Below are positions 46,081 through 58,500 of a DNA stretch of 64,000 nt, in pieces. Each line of letters starts with the position of its first letter. Position 1 is the stretch's first letter. The translations under genes were made by a program, and so were the position numbers. The notes beneath the pieces were generated by a model. The model saw nothing but the letters and a program-made list of their open reading frames with translations. It was not told where the DNA came from and did no database searches. The DNA is from Alligator mississippiensis (lineage: Eukaryota; Chordata; Crocodylia; Alligatoridae). Location of the stretch: contig NC_081828.1 in NCBI RefSeq assembly GCF_030867095.1, forward strand, positions 214,117,978 through 214,181,977. Direction: 5' to 3'.

Positions 46081-46740
46081 GGTGTGGGACGGGGCGGCTG
46101 CTGCAGTGGTCAGACCGGGTTGGGGCAGGAGTAGCTGCAGCTCTGACTGTACCATTATGGAGTGGGGGGGGGAGCTTCACGGGCAGAGTGGGGGGAACAG
46201 GAACAGTTCGGACGAGACCATTCTGGAGTGTGTGGGGGGTAGAGCTTCAAGTGTCATACTGTCAGAGGAGGGGGAGCAGGGCTGGACCATTATGGGGTTA
46301 GAGGGGAGCAGTCTCAAGAGCTGAACCATTAGGGGAGGAGGGAGGGGCAACTTTGAGGGCCAGACCATCATGGAGGAAGGGGAGTCAGGAACAAACTATT
46401 ATGGAATTGGGAGGGGGTAGCTTCTAGGGCCAGACCATCATGGAGGAGGGGAGTCTGAAACAAACCATTGGGAGGGGGCAGCTTCAAGGGCCAGACCATC
46501 ATGGGGGGGGGCAGGAAGCAGTGGGAATACACCATTATGAAGCTGGGGGGGAGGGGTAGCTTCAAGGGTCACACCATCATGGAGGAGGGGGGAGGAACAG
46601 TTTAGACCAGACCATTATGGAATGGGGCAGCTTAAAGGGCCAGACCATTATGGAGGAAGGGAAGGAAGTGGCCTCAGGGGTTGTACCATTAGGGTGGGGT
46701 GGGGGCAGCTTCTAGGGCTAGACCATTGGTAATGATGGAG
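46050..46740. repeat. Minisatellite with repeated CCATNATGG, next to the bidirectional promoter
   Basis: About 15 imperfect units of 35-75 bases share GACCATTATGGAG, a GGGGG-rich spacer and GCAGCTTCAAGGGCCAG. Exact CCATNATGG occurs at about 46152, 46283, 46364, 46434, 46495, 46572, 46611 and 46642, with degenerate copies between and on both sides. The motif is self-complementary and resembles YY1 sites (CCAT core). It would lie in the 5' part of the MRPL55 transcription unit. Confidence 0.8.
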
Positions 46741-48113
46741 GGGGGCAGTGGTGAGGGCGGGACTGTAAGGGGGTGGTCCCTCCTGGACCTGGGTCTGCCC
46801 CTGGCTCCCTGCGGTGTGACACAGGGCAGTTCAGGGCACTTGGGGCTGCGGGAAGTGTCTGCCGTGGCTCCCCTCGCCTGCTGCAGTAATGCCCCGGGGG
46901 CTTGGCACAGGCAGGCAGGAACCCCATGACTTAGGGCTTCCCGAATGAGGCCGGCAAAAAGCCATCACGGTCCTACGGCCTTGTGTGCAGGAGCACCCCT
47001 GAGCCTGTCCTACAGATGTGATGTGGCAGGTTTGGGGCAAGGTCTCTGCCAGCTGCGGAGGCGTTTGCCTCTCGCATCCTGGGGCTGGCGCCGTGCAAAC
47101 CTGAACGGCTGGAAGATGACCGCGTGCCAGACACGGGACATGTGCAACTGTGGTCTCGCACTTCAGAGGGGTTTGGCCAGGGATGAACATGACCCGGGAT
47201 CATCTCGCGCCCCACAGCTGTGATGAGATGCTGATCATGGGCTCAGACCCACAGCAGTTTTCTCCTGACGGAGGACAGGAGGCTTCAGGCAGCTGCCTGC
47301 ATTTCCCTGCTATCCAGAGCTTTGTACCCATCCTTGGCCTATGAGAGGAGTTGGGAGCTACTGGTTGGTTGCCACTGAGAAGTGTTGCCACACAACGGCC
47401 ACTAGAAATAGCGCCTGCTAGTAGCCACGTGCCAGTGCCCTGGTTCTGCATTGCTCTGAGGGGCTGTTGCTGTTACGTGGAGGGTCCTCTGAGCACGCAG
47501 TACTGTCCAGGGTATGTTTCCAGGGGCAATGTTGCTGCTAAGAGGTGCTGCTCACATCAGGTGTCACTGCCAGTATGCTGGATGCTTGCTTGCACTGTCC
47601 TGTCTGCCCCTCTGCACCCTGGGTCTCTGTTTTAGTTGATTTTTACCCCATTGCTAGCTGAAAAATCAGGGAAGGCAGAGCACAAATTGGCCTGCCCTGA
47701 GATGAACGCTCCTGCTTCTGCCATTCTTCAGGGAGAGAGGTGAGTCTGACCACTCAGAGCAATCCCTTTCTCCAGCTTGTCATCTTGCAGTGCTTTCTAG
47801 AAGGCTAAAGGAAATGTTAACTCAGAGACGCACCGGGGGTGGGTGGGTTTTGTTTCGTCCTTTTTTAAGTTTTAAGTGATCCAAGTGAAGAATTAAGGAA
47901 ATATCGCTTGGCTTAAGCCATCTCCTTTTGGTCTCTTTGGTCATCAGGTTATCGTCAACAAGGAGAGCGCGTCCCAAGAGGTAGTGTAGAAATCCCATCA
48001 CTGCCCTGAGGAACTTCATGGAGTAGAGTCGAAGAGAGATCTGACTGGGTTTTGCAGGCACGTGCCTCATCCATTTGCGCCCCTTCTTTTCTGCAGTCAT
48101 TGCCAGGACCAGC

Positions 48114-48139
48114 ATGGCAGCAGTAAGCAGGAGCCTGAG
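48114..48139 (+). CDS. MRPL55: MRPL55 coding exon 1 (26 nt)
   Basis: A very short coding piece, too small for an open-reading-frame search. Acceptor TTTTCTGCAG at 48096 and donor GTAAGC, encoding MAAVSRSL plus two bases. The start matches human MAAVGSLL. The AG at its end joins C of the next exon to give Ser and keeps the frame. Confidence 0.9.
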
Positions 48140-50107
48140 GTAAGCTTTGCACTCGCATCTGGCAGGTTGGCTGATTTGAGGACTCATCTTGCATGATCTC
48201 TGAACAGAGATGCTGGCCCCCAGCTGCTTGCAGAAGGCATTTGGCACTTCAGAAGATCAAGCCACAAATTGTGCTTGTGTTTATTGTTAGGACAGGGTCC
48301 GTAGGAGCATTCACTTGAGTTGCACATTGAAACCAAGTCTCTTGTATTAGGAGATAACCTGATTGTCAAGGTGGTTAAGGAAAAAATCCCCCTCAGGACC
48401 AGGTTTGTGGTTCAAGTGCCATTCCTTGGGACTTCAGGTTTTCTCCCTCTCTAGCATACGACAGACTATTCTTACGTGGTGCTTGAGGGCAGGCCCATGA
48501 GCTCTTTCTCCTGAAGGAGTGTAGGGAAGATCATCAACCCTGCCCTGTTTGAATTCCTTTAATAGCTTGTTACGGCGAGATCTGATCCAGCGGCCGCTCC
48601 CCACGATCTGCAGTCTGCACGCAACCCCCAGCCAGCACAACTCCAACAGGACTGCCATTGCTAGCTTACGGAGACAGACCTACGGCAGGGTCTACCCAGT
48701 TCTCCTGATCAGGCCTGATGGATCGACCGTTCACATTCGCTATAAGGAGCCGAGGTGGATTCTGACGGTAAGGCTGAGCCAGAGCTCTTTCTTCTGTAGA
48801 GCTGTTGGAGAAAGAAAGTTGCCCAAACAGCAACTAGTTGGATAGGTGGAAGCTTTCGCTAATGCAGGGGTGGGCAATTATTTGGGTCTGTGGGCCACAT
48901 AAAGAGTTTTGATGAGCTGTCGCAGGTTGGGTCATCAGACCCACCCCCTCCGCCCCTGCACAACAACTTACCAAAACTCCCTATGTGGGATGGGGCTGTG
49001 GGCAGGGAGTGAGATGGGCGATCTGCTGGGGGGGCATGTACAGGGTGGGGGAAGCTGCATGGGTGCTAGGTCCTGGGAGCTGGAAGGGGGTGAGCAGGGG
49101 ATGTATGCAGCAGAGCTTGCCCGGGCGGTGCAGTCCATAGCTACTACTCTCCGACTCTGCATGGGGCTGAGCCTACACAGGCAGCCTGTGCTGTGCTGTG
49201 CTCCCACCTGCACCCACCATCCTGGCCCTGGCCAGCAGGCACAGCTTAGTAGCAGGACTTCTTCTAGTGTGGCAGCTCCCTTCACCTCCAGTGGCAACAC
49301 CTCTCCCTGCTGTACTGTTCCCAGCAGGGGAGAAGCTGCAACCAGGCAGCTCCTGCCCCAGCATGCGGGGCTTTGGCTCCCAGCTGCCTTCCACCAGGTC
49401 CACTGCAGCGAGAGCAGGAGGAGCCGCTGCTGGAGGTGATGGCTTCCAGGCATCAGGAGCAGTCCTCCTGGAAGCTGTGTGCACTGCCTGGGGTTGGCGG
49501 GTGCAGGCAGAAGTGCATTGCTGGCTGCCCTGCACCAGGCTTGGCTCCATGTGGAGTACCACAGGGGCAGCCACAGGCTGGATCCAATCAATTGGGGGTC
49601 ACCCCTCACAGGCTGGATCCAATCAGCTGGTGGGCCAGATCTGGCTCACGAGCTGTATTTTGCCCACGCCTGCACTAATGCCTCCTTAAATCCCTTGGGT
49701 AACAGATGAATGCAGAGTGACTTGTGCATCCTTCTCAAACCAACAAGCCCGCTTCGGGCAGTGAGATCCAACTTGCAGCGTTCTAGAAAACTGCGTGGCC
49801 ATTGATTTTTTTGGAGCAAAATCTCTTGATCACATCTTGCCTTTCTCCTTTCGGACACGACAGAGTCCTTGGAGCTCTGTTCTAGATCGACCTGCTTCTC
49901 TTTGTTCTGTTGTTGATTAATTTTTTTTTCTATCCCCCCTCCCCCTTTCCTTCTCAGATGCCTGTAGACCTCAACACTCTTCCTGAGGCTGAAAGAAGAG
50001 CCCGGTTAAGGAAACGTGATCGCAACAAGCTCCAAGTCACGCAGGAGAGACTGCTTGAGGATGACTTTAATATGGATCGTTACAAGCAATTCTGGAAGAA
50101 AAAATGA
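48114..50107 (+). CDS. MRPL55: Mitochondrial ribosomal protein L55, whole gene
   Basis: Encodes mL55, a metazoan-specific component of the mitochondrial large ribosomal subunit. Coding exons are 48114-48139, 48566-48767 and 49958-50107, all GT-AG, giving 125 aa (human 128). The N-terminus MAAVSRSLSLLRRDLIQR is basic and Ser/Leu-rich, like a mitochondrial presequence. The conserved core reads YPVLLIRPDGSTVHIRYKEP, followed by MPVDLNTLPEAERRARLRKR and ending in MDRYKQFWKKK. Transcription probably begins in the CpG island near 46.0 kb, giving a 5' non-coding intron of about 2 kb. Intron 2 contains a hAT-type transposon. The gene is head to head with GUK1 and in tandem with C1orf35. Confidence 0.96.
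48566..48767 (+). CDS. MRPL55: MRPL55 coding exon 2 (core)
   Basis: Acceptor CTTTAATAG, donor GTAAGG. Encodes SLLRRDLIQRPLP through TYGRVYPVLLIRPDGS and ends in RYKEPRWILT, phase 0. The YPVLL-x-x-x-DGST-x-HIRY signature is diagnostic of L55. Confidence 0.96.
48865..49672. mobile_element. hAT-type DNA transposon remnant in MRPL55 intron 2
   Basis: Terminal inverted repeats CAGGGGTGGGCAA and TTGCCCACGCCTG are flanked by an 8-bp target duplication (CGCTAATG / CACTAATG, 7 of 8). The 808-bp interior has no transposase similarity that I recognise, so it is probably non-autonomous. It begins with a GGGCCACATAAAG-type segment and is rich in CAGCCTGG-like blocks. Confidence 0.8.
49958..50107 (+). CDS. 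MRPL55: MRPL55 coding exon 3 (C-terminus)
   Basis: A long pyrimidine tract and CTTCTCAG precede MPVDLNTLPEAERRARLRKR, and the exon ends QFWKKK with a TGA stop. The internal ATG at the exon start is not the gene start, because the upstream exons supply the targeting peptide and half the conserved core. Confidence 0.96.
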   Translation: MPVDLNTLPEAERRARLRKRDRNKLQVTQERLLEDDFNMDRYKQFWKKK

Positions 50108-50200
50108 GGGCTTGTTCGGAGGATCTGCGAGGAGGTCTGAGGATTTGGGACTGTGCCGAAGGAGACTAACACAATCTTCTAGGGTGGTGGTTTTTACATG

Positions 50201-50206
50201 AGTAAA
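50201..50206 (+). terminator. Likely MRPL55 polyadenylation signal (AGTAAA)
   Basis: The variant signal AGTAAA lies 94 bases past the stop and is followed within about 35 bases by a GT-rich tract (50238-50272), as downstream elements usually are. Confidence 0.55.
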
Positions 50207-50236
50207 GATCCTTTACCCCGTAACTGCTTGTGCTCC

Positions 50237-50272
50237 TATTGTGTGTGTGTGTGTGTGTGCGTGTGTGTTTGA
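50237..50272. repeat. (GT)n microsatellite
   Basis: About 17 GT units with one GC interruption, just past the MRPL55 3' end. It may double as the GT-rich downstream element. Confidence 0.9.
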
Positions 50273-51189
50273 AAGGTACCACCCTGGAGACTGAAGGTCT
50301 CTGTTTATCTGCTGATCGGCTGGATGGGCAATGACAAAAAACCACAATACGTTAAGGAATGACGGGAAAGTTCATTCTCCCTGAAGCATTCAGTCTTTGG
50401 TTTTTCTGCTGAGCTAACCAAAAAAGGTGCCAGCTGGTGCCCCTGTACTGGTGGCTTTGTGGGTTGAGGAATCAATTAACTAGGACCTGGGCTGAAGCAT
50501 CCCAACTGCCCTCAGAGTCTGTAAAATCGTACTAGCCCTGTTTTTGAGACTGACCTTGCTGCCTATGGATCATTTAAAAAGGTGAAAACTCTCTTAGTCT
50601 GCCACTCCCAGGATCAACCATGGCTGAGCGATAACCTTATCTTGTACTTAGGAGGTACTGGAAGCCATAGGGGTGGTTTGAAATGGGTGTTTGGGATGCA
50701 CTGCTCTGTATGAGGGCAGGATGTTCCAGGGCTGCTTGGAGCCTTTCATCTCGGGAGATTTCAAAGCCACAGCGAAACGGGGAAATGGTTTTCCCTACTG
50801 CTAAATATAGCAGCCTCTAGGGAAAACGTGATGCCAGCGGGTGAGCAGGAGCAGGGCTAGGAGCTGCAGCTGCAAGTTCCCACTAGCAGGCGGGTGAGCC
50901 AGGACGGGCTTCTATGTGTGGCAGTGCAAGAGATCCTGGGATACTGGAGGACTTCAACTTGAGCCACCCCTTAACGGGACAGGAGCTGGGTTGTGCGGAT
51001 CAGAAAGCATCCTGCTGGGAGTGGCGTAACTTTAAGCCGCATAAGGAGGCTCCAGGGTGTTACCGTGTGGACAACCCAGGGCTTAAGAGCTCCAGGAGCC
51101 GCCCACGTTTCCCAGGCAACAAGCCCTTACTTGGTGCACGAGCGCAGCTTCTAGGTCACAGAGGAGACGAGCACGCTGCGCCTGCTCCC
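50273..51189. other. MRPL55-C1orf35 intergenic stretch
   Basis: Between the MRPL55 3' end and the next promoter. I see no gene, RNA or recognisable repeat here. GC content rises towards the right. Confidence 0.6.
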
Positions 51190-51560
51190 CGCCGCCAGGG
51201 AAAGGGTTAAATCCCCCGAGACAATGGCACGTCCGGGCGGCCGCATTCTCCGAAGGGCGGGGGGGGGCGCGCTCTGTGCCCAGCCAATGGCAGGCGGGCG
51301 CCGCGCTTCTTTCCGGGTTGCTCCATTCTATCCCCCCCGCAGGCGGAGCGCCGTGGTATGCTCCGAACCAGCCGGAAGCCGCTTGCAACATTGGTGCAGG
51401 CGTTCGGAGCACGTGGGGGCGGGGCGGTCCGGGGGCTGCGGCTGCGGGCAGCGCCTTGCGGGTAGGCAGGGGAGTGGGGCTGGGCTGGGCGGGGGGAGCT
51501 GTCTCTATCGCGCGTGTGTTTGCTCTGATTCCCCCCCCGGGCCCGGCAGGAAAGCCCCCA
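51190..51560. promoter_or_regulatory. CpG island promoter of the C1orf35 homologue
   Basis: A dense CpG block with GC boxes, a CCAAT box in GCCCAGCCAATGGCAGG near 51284, and an ETS-type CCGGAAG at about 51371. No TATA box. A leader exon could end at about 51460 (TTGCGG|GTAGGC) and splice to the acceptor at 52414. The exact start site is not visible. Confidence 0.7.
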
Positions 51561-52414
51561 GCAGCTGATCACCCTCCTGGGTTGTTCCCCCTTCCAGCAG
51601 GGATGCAGGGCAATGATCCTGCAGGGGGTGGGAGGGAAGTGGAGCTTGGCCCTTGTCTCTCTGTAGTGCCCTGATCTGCTGGGGAGCTCTGGGGCTGGGG
51701 GGAGCAGCGTGCTGGTGTGTGCACGGTGCTGCTGTGTAAAAACGCGCGAGGGGGATCCAAGTTGGCACTTCGGGGCATGAGCCCGTTGCCCCAGGGCGCA
51801 GGGAGAGGTTGCCTTTCTCATGTGCACCCACAAAAAGCCCCGCAGGGCACTGGGGGGTGGGGTAGCTTGCCCCTCCCGAAGCTGGAGCCGGGTAGTGGAA
51901 GGATGCGGTGTTCGGAGGACCACGAGTTGGGTGTGCTGCGTGACCTCTGTGTCCTGCGACACGCGGCGTCTCGTGTCGTGGCGGTGGAAGGCCTGGGATG
52001 TCTCACTTGAGCACTTCTGCAGGGCTGGGGTGAGGCTGGCTGGCCTCAGAGGGCTGGGTTCAGCTCAGGGGGAGACTTTCCTGCCAGAGTGAGCCCGGGG
52101 CCAGGCCCCTTGTTGCAGAAAGCTCTCCCTAGAAATCTTTGCTCGCAGCGGCCAACTTCAGCCACTTCGGCGTATGGAGGGAGGGGAGCGGGCAGGGGAA
52201 GAACACGCTCATTTACTCCTCCTGGTACCTGACCCAGGCACGGACCAGTCGCTGAAATGCTCTGGTGTAGGAGCAGGCAGCCCCCGTGCAAGGTGCAGGG
52301 AGTGTGGCTTGTTATCTGGGGTGGCTTTTTTTTCCTAGGGAAACTAGCCTTTTGCTCCTCACAGAGGATGCTGAGGCTGGGCTGGGGCTTGTAATCCTCC
52401 TGCTTGTCTTCTAG

Positions 52415-52462
52415 ATGCAGTGCCTTGGGTTGAGCATCTGGGCACCTGGCGGTGATCTCTGA
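52415..52462 (+). CDS. Upstream ORF in the C1orf35 leader
   Basis: If the leader exon starts at the TTCTAG acceptor (52414), its first codon is an ATG that opens 15 codons ([15 protein letters not shown]) and stops 29 bases before the main ATG. Upstream ORFs of this size commonly lower main-frame translation. That role is inferred from position only. Confidence 0.4.
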
Positions 52463-52491
52463 TTCGCCCATCGCTGCTGGCCGTTCCCGCC

Positions 52492-52585
52492 ATGTTCGGC
52501 TCATCCCGCGGAGGTGTGAGGGGGGGACAGGACCAGTTCAACTGGGAGGATGTGAAGACGGATAAGCAGCGGGAGAACTATCTGG
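52492..52585 (+). CDS. C1orf35: C1orf35 coding exon 1
   Basis: The start codon in GCCATGT follows the acceptor TTCTAG at 52414. Encodes [20 protein letters not shown] and KQRENYL, with donor GTAAGG, phase 1. The protein start is nearly identical to human. Confidence 0.95.
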
Positions 52586-55500
52586 GTAAGGGGAGATCCC
52601 ATGATTATTTACAGCCCTTGGGGGAATCCAGCGCTCTGTCACAGCCTGACCAGCAGCCCTGGCGGCTGGTGAGTATCCGCAAGACCCCCAAGTCTCGGCC
52701 ACCTTGGGACCGCTGTTCTGGCTGCATTTGCAGGCTTCGCTGCCTTGCTGGGGTGTTTCTTCGTGGTGTTCACGTTGGCTGAAAAGGGTTCTGCTCTTTG
52801 CCTCACCTTGCAAGCACTTGGTGCTTTGAACAGGCCACTGCAGGTCTTTGAGGCTGGTGTGGGTCCGCTGCGATCGCCCAGTCTGCCCTACAAAACACAG
52901 GCCTGGGAACTCTACTCCAGGCCTTCCACGCTGAGCCTGGCCATCTGTGGTGGGCTTAAAGGGAAGAGCTGCTTTAGCAAGACTGTTTGGAGAATGTCCC
53001 ATTTCCCTTAGGAAGCAAAGAGGTGTCTGAGCATCGGTGAGCAAAGCGAATCTGGCTTAGGCTGTCAATCACGCTGCTAAAACACTTCGGGGGCTGCAGC
53101 AGTACAAAGTTGCCATACAAATACTGCACAGATGGGCTCTCACATGTTGCCTGTTCATAAAATGCCACTCTTAGAAGCTTAGTGGCTTGTCCTGTTGCCA
53201 ACACAACCTTTTTCTGCCATCTGTGAGGGCGCTCGTGTGTCACGTGGTTGCCACGCTCCACCCTAGATTTGGCTGCTTTTCAGTGCAGCGGCATATATAG
53301 AGTTACAAAGCCCTTTGTGGATCCTTAGTGGCGAACAATGCTATATAAACGTAAGTTATTCAGGTATTGTGTTGGGTTTCTATTACAGGGGAGGTTCCTG
53401 AGCCATCCCAGTGACCTGTTACTGGAAACTTCGAGGTTGGGATATATTGCTGAATAGATTTGCAGCTTCAGACAGGTGCCTCTGCAGGATGCCCTGGGCC
53501 TGGCTAAGGGCAGGAGCTGGGTGGTTCTTGTAGAGCTCTTTGCTCATGTGCCAGAGCGCTTCCCATGGGGGTCACAGCATCTACCCTCTTTGTGGAGAAG
53601 CTGAGGCGGAGAGATGAAGTGACTTAGCCAGGGTTATGTGGCAGGTCAGTGGTCTGAACCCAGGTCTCTGATCCCAGTGGATTGGTCCCCACGTGACCCG
53701 AGTCATGGATCTGACTCTGTTCTGCTGCCTGGGCAGGGACGTCTTTACAGGCCGGATGTTCTGGTTCTGCTGACGGCCTCTCTCGTTTTCTGCGGCAGGG
53801 AATTCCCTCATGGCTCCGGTGGGAAGGTGGCAGAAGGGGAAGGACCTCACATGGTATGCGAAGGGGAAGAAGGAGGGCGTGCAGATGTCCCGGGAAGAAG
53901 AGTTGGCTGCTGTCCGGCTGGCCGAACAGGAGGCCATGATGGCAGCACTGTAAGTTCAGGGGGGATGTATTGCACTGGTGACTTCCACACACTCAGAGCT
54001 GCGTTCTCCACTACGCGTTTCTGGTTGTGAATTGGTTGTCGCAGCCTGGGAAGTCGCCTCGACTTTCCGCCCCACCCTCCTCCGTGGGTGTTTAGTCTGT
54101 AGGGAGGGAAGGTGTCAGCCCTCGTTTGCCTTCCTGCTACTCATTGCCACATCTACCAGGCTTCTGCCTCGGGCAGTTCTCCCTAGATAAAGTGGGTCCA
54201 GCTCCCAGGCCGTTTATTTGATACCCCTGAATGAACTGATTCTAGCCTTTCTTTTTCTAGCTTTGGCTTATGCAGCAAACCAAAAATGTGCCCAAAGCTG
54301 CTATGCAAGTAAAATCTAATTGAAGAGAGAGCAAATGGTTTTTGTCCTATGAGAAAGTAGGCAAATAAGCGAAATGTGTGAATAACCAATATGCGATGAA
54401 GCAGAATCTGCTGGACAGGAGAGGGTTCGACGTGGATGATGCTCAGGGTATGCGCTTGTCTGAATGCAGGGATCTGGACTTGAGCTCCCAGGAGGCCTTT
54501 CTAGTTCTGTATTCCTAAAATATGCTTAACCAAAGACACGTTTCTGTTTCTGGAGCCGCTTGCACTTGTGGTTCCTGGCGTCTCTGGGCCTCCTGACCTG
54601 GTAATCTCCTAGAGCTGAACTGATGGGGAGTACGTTCATGACAACGCCAGACTGAGTCTCTCTCTCTCTCTCTCTCTCTCTCTCGAGTGATATGGGAGCC
54701 TGACATCACCTGTTTTTGCTTTGCTGTTTTTTATGATGATATTGTGGATTTTACTCTTTCTAGAGGCTACAAGAATATGAAGAGACACCCCACCGGCCTG
54801 AGCAAAGAGGTAACATGGGCATCCATCCCCTGGGAGATGTGGCACTTTTGTGCTGGTGGGAAGCGGTGGGGGGGAAGATGGCATTTCATGATGGCATAGA
54901 CTATCTGGGCTTTGCATGCCAAAATACTGAAATGAATGCTTTAAACAGACTGGTGCTTACAAGGATTCACCTTTGGGGTGTGAGGGTGGGGTTTCAGCCT
55001 TTAGGGTCAGAAACAGGTCTCTAGAAAAGGTAACTTGGTCCTCAGTTACGTATTGGTCCCTAAAAAATGTTTCTGCCCCCTTTAAAAAAAAAAAATGCAT
55101 CCAAAAACCCAAAACCTTCCTGATTCCCCACCTTGCTTCTCTGCTGGTCCCAGATTGATGGAGTAGCCAGTCTCTTCAGGAGCACGGAGGCTTAGCAGGA
55201 AAAGGTACTCCTGGGGAAGCCATCTCCCCCCTCCATCCACCTTCTTAATTGCAGGTGCAGAGTATGGAGAGAGGAGAGAGCTGGGCAGCATCCCGGGGTG
55301 CAAGGCATTCTGGGAATTGTAGTTCTCTAGATTAGCAGTGCAGCTGCTCTTGGGTGGAGTGGCGCTGTCAACTCCCCCTCATTTTTTGGGGGGGCACAAA
55401 AGCCTGTGTTCAGAGAGCCAAAAAATGCTGATTACAGCAGCAAAAACCTGGGGGTCCGTTACAGAGCTGTGGTTTGCATCATGGGAAAGCTGGGCTTTAA

Positions 55501-58500
55501 AGCTGCTTTCAGCCCGCGTCACGGCAGTGGGGCTGGAGACACTGAGACATGATGGGATTCGAGCATGGAAGCAGGGAGCCAGGCAATAAGAGTGAGGTGG
55601 CTTTTGAAGCCCAGTACTTAGGGATCAGGCAGAGCGAAAATTGAGCTGCGTTTGCTATGGGGAAACTATTATTTCCAGTCCTGTTGTTTTACGAGTGGGA
55701 TGACGCCTGAATACTCTCGCTGGTCTGGTTCTGCTTTATTGGCTGTTGTCTAAGGCTGAGCAAAACAAGCAGCTTAATTCTCAATCCCTGACTATGTGGG
55801 ATGCTAACTGTGAGTAAGGCACTGTAAGAAGACGTAAGATTTGGAGCAGACTTTTCCCCAGCTTTCTGAAATGTCCGTGAATTGGTGCTTCTACGGTGGT
55901 TGAAGGCTATTCTGGTAATGTTACCAGAGTATCAGGAGACCCCAGTTGAGATCAGGGCTCTGCACTGAATGAGAATCGCTCCCTCATCCGAATCTCCCAA
56001 TCTAAATAACTCTAATAGAGGAGAACGGAGTTTGTCGAGGCTACCCTGGAGGTCAGTGTCACCGCCAGGATTAGACTCGGAGCCTCCTGATTCTCAGCCC
56101 GGTGCCCTTTCCATCAGGCGAAGGCCAGCTGCTTCCTCTGCAGTACTTGCTTATCCCGGAGGATTTTTGCAAGGTTTGGTTGATGGGAGTAACGAGGTGA
56201 CACGCAGCCTCTTTGGCCCCAGAGAATTTCCCCTTCTCCTTTTCATGCCCGGTCTGGGGTCGCACTGGTCTCTCCTGCCACAGGGAGGGTGGTGCTACCA
56301 GCTTGCCCAGTTCTTTGTTCAGTTCCACAGACATAATGCTCCTTCTCGCCTGTCTGTCCGCAGGACCTGGCCGAGGTCTGTAAGCGCGACGGAGTGGAAC
56401 ATGAGGATAAGGATGTGGATCGTGTGGTGGGGCTGGGGAGCTCAAGGTAGGGGGCTGTCCTCTACGAGGAGGAAACTGCAGTGCTTTCCCCTGTTCTTGA
56501 AACCGCTCCCGTCTAACACGATCTCTGGCGGCCCTGAATTGGCAGATGTTTTGCTCCTGCAGCTCTCTGCTCCCCGAATCCTCTTCAGGTTTCTCTCCCT
56601 GTTGCCCTTTTGTTGTCCTCTACCACCACGAGGGCAGCAGACCATGAATTATCCTGTTGGCCCCCAGAACATACATGCCAAATAGGAAGTGATGTGATCT
56701 AATAAGTTAATTAGAACTGACCAATCAGCAGCTTCCCTCTACAGAAGCAGGTCACATCTTTCTCCAGCAAAGGGAAGAGCATCTTAGTAGCATATTGTGA
56801 AGTCCAAAGCGCTGTGTAGGTAGAGACGTACTCTGCAGGTTGTTGTACATCCATAGAGCCCTAACCTGGTAAGGATGGAAACAAAACTCAGTGCTTCATG
56901 TAGTACAAGAGGAGTCTAAAGAAACAGAGAGGACCTGTTTGTCTGGTCATTTCTGGGCCATCTTGTGGGATAGCACTAATGCTGTGCCCTTTTTTTATGG
57001 GGTTCCAGAGTGATTTATTACCATCATTGAATCCTTGCAACCCACCCTCTTAAGCGAAGTGATCCCCAAAGGAGACGTAGGGGTGGCAGAGATTAAAGGG
57101 TTGTGCCAAGATCCTGCGGTAACTCTGTGGCAGGGTTGGGAGCAGACTTTGGGGACGCTGGGCTCCCAAGTCTGGGCTGAGGCAAGGACGTTCCTCCGCC
57201 GCGCTGTGAAAACATCACTTGCTCAGCTGTAGTTGTGCCCATGCGCCAGAGAACGTCGCCTCTAAGTGCCCACATGGTGTTGCTTTGATTTCCAGCGGCT
57301 GTTCCGGCAGAATGACGCTTTCCAGAGAAGACAAAGAGGCTGCCAAGCTGGGGCTTTCTGTGTTCACGGTGAGTCTCTCCGGACTCTGGGTGATGGCTTA
57401 CTCCTTGGGGCTGGGATGCTGGGTGCTTGGGAGAGGTATGATCCTTGCTTTGTGGTGTCCCCCCACCTAAGCCAGTCCTGTGGGATTGGTTTCACTTTGC
57501 TCATGTTTTGGGAGTGCTTTTGTGTCAGGACTAATCTGTCCCCATGCTGATGTGGGCTCTATGTGGGCCCATGTCCCCTTAACCTCTGAGCATGTTATGA
57601 TTGCAGCGTAGTTCTGTACCCTGCAGAAGTGCTGCAAGCATGTAAGATTGCCTCCATTTTACAGACTGGGGGGTGAGGCATAGGGAGATAAGGCTGTGTC
57701 TGCCTGTTAGATCCTTAAGCGTGTACCTGCCACTGTCCACACCGTGAACCCTTTTCCTTGACTCTAAACAGCAGTTTAACCTGAGCCTGGAAGCTCTGCT
57801 GAGATCCCGGGTATGAGGCTGGCACCCTCACCCCCTCTCATCTCTTGGCCTGTGCTCTCCATGCACTGTGGTGTGAACTGATGTAGGCCTTGAGCCCAGG
57901 AAGTGCTTTAGCAGCAACGTCACAATTCCCTGCTCCTCTCTTCCACCTCTCCTGCACCTCAGTGCCCCTTTTCTGTTGCTCCTGAGTAGAGACAAACCAT
58001 CTACAGGCCGATTCCTAGAAGGACACCATGGAGAAAGCTAGGATGCATCTTAGTGCTGTGCTCACAAAAGAAGAGCAACCTGTGACATTGGTGTGGCGAC
58101 AAAGTCTGATATAGATAAGAAGGAGGTGCCTCACGTGACCTCAAGGTTGACCCTAAATATCAGTGTAGGCTTGGCCTAAGTGACCTGCCTGAGGTCAGGG
58201 GGGTAGTCTGTGGCAGAGGAGGGGATCCTGTCCCCATGATCTTCTGCTGTTTAACTGGATGCATCCTGAGAGCTGGGTGGTGTATTGGTGGGGGATAATG
58301 GAGAAGAACCTGACCTGGTCGTCCTCACCTCTGTGAACTTTGGGTTTGGACCTAAATGTTCAGAGTCTGCAGCTCTGCCTCTTACCTGTGCAATGAGTCA
58401 AATCCCCAGATACCAGCCCAGCCTTCAGGGGTCCGAAGCAGCCATTCCCATGGCATGTATATGAGAAGTGTGAGTTAAGCTATTGAGCCTCACTACGAGG

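Noticed and set aside
48909-49689. Several 100-213-codon frames on both strands
   Set aside because: They lie wholly inside the hAT-type insertion in MRPL55 intron 2 and show no transposase motif.
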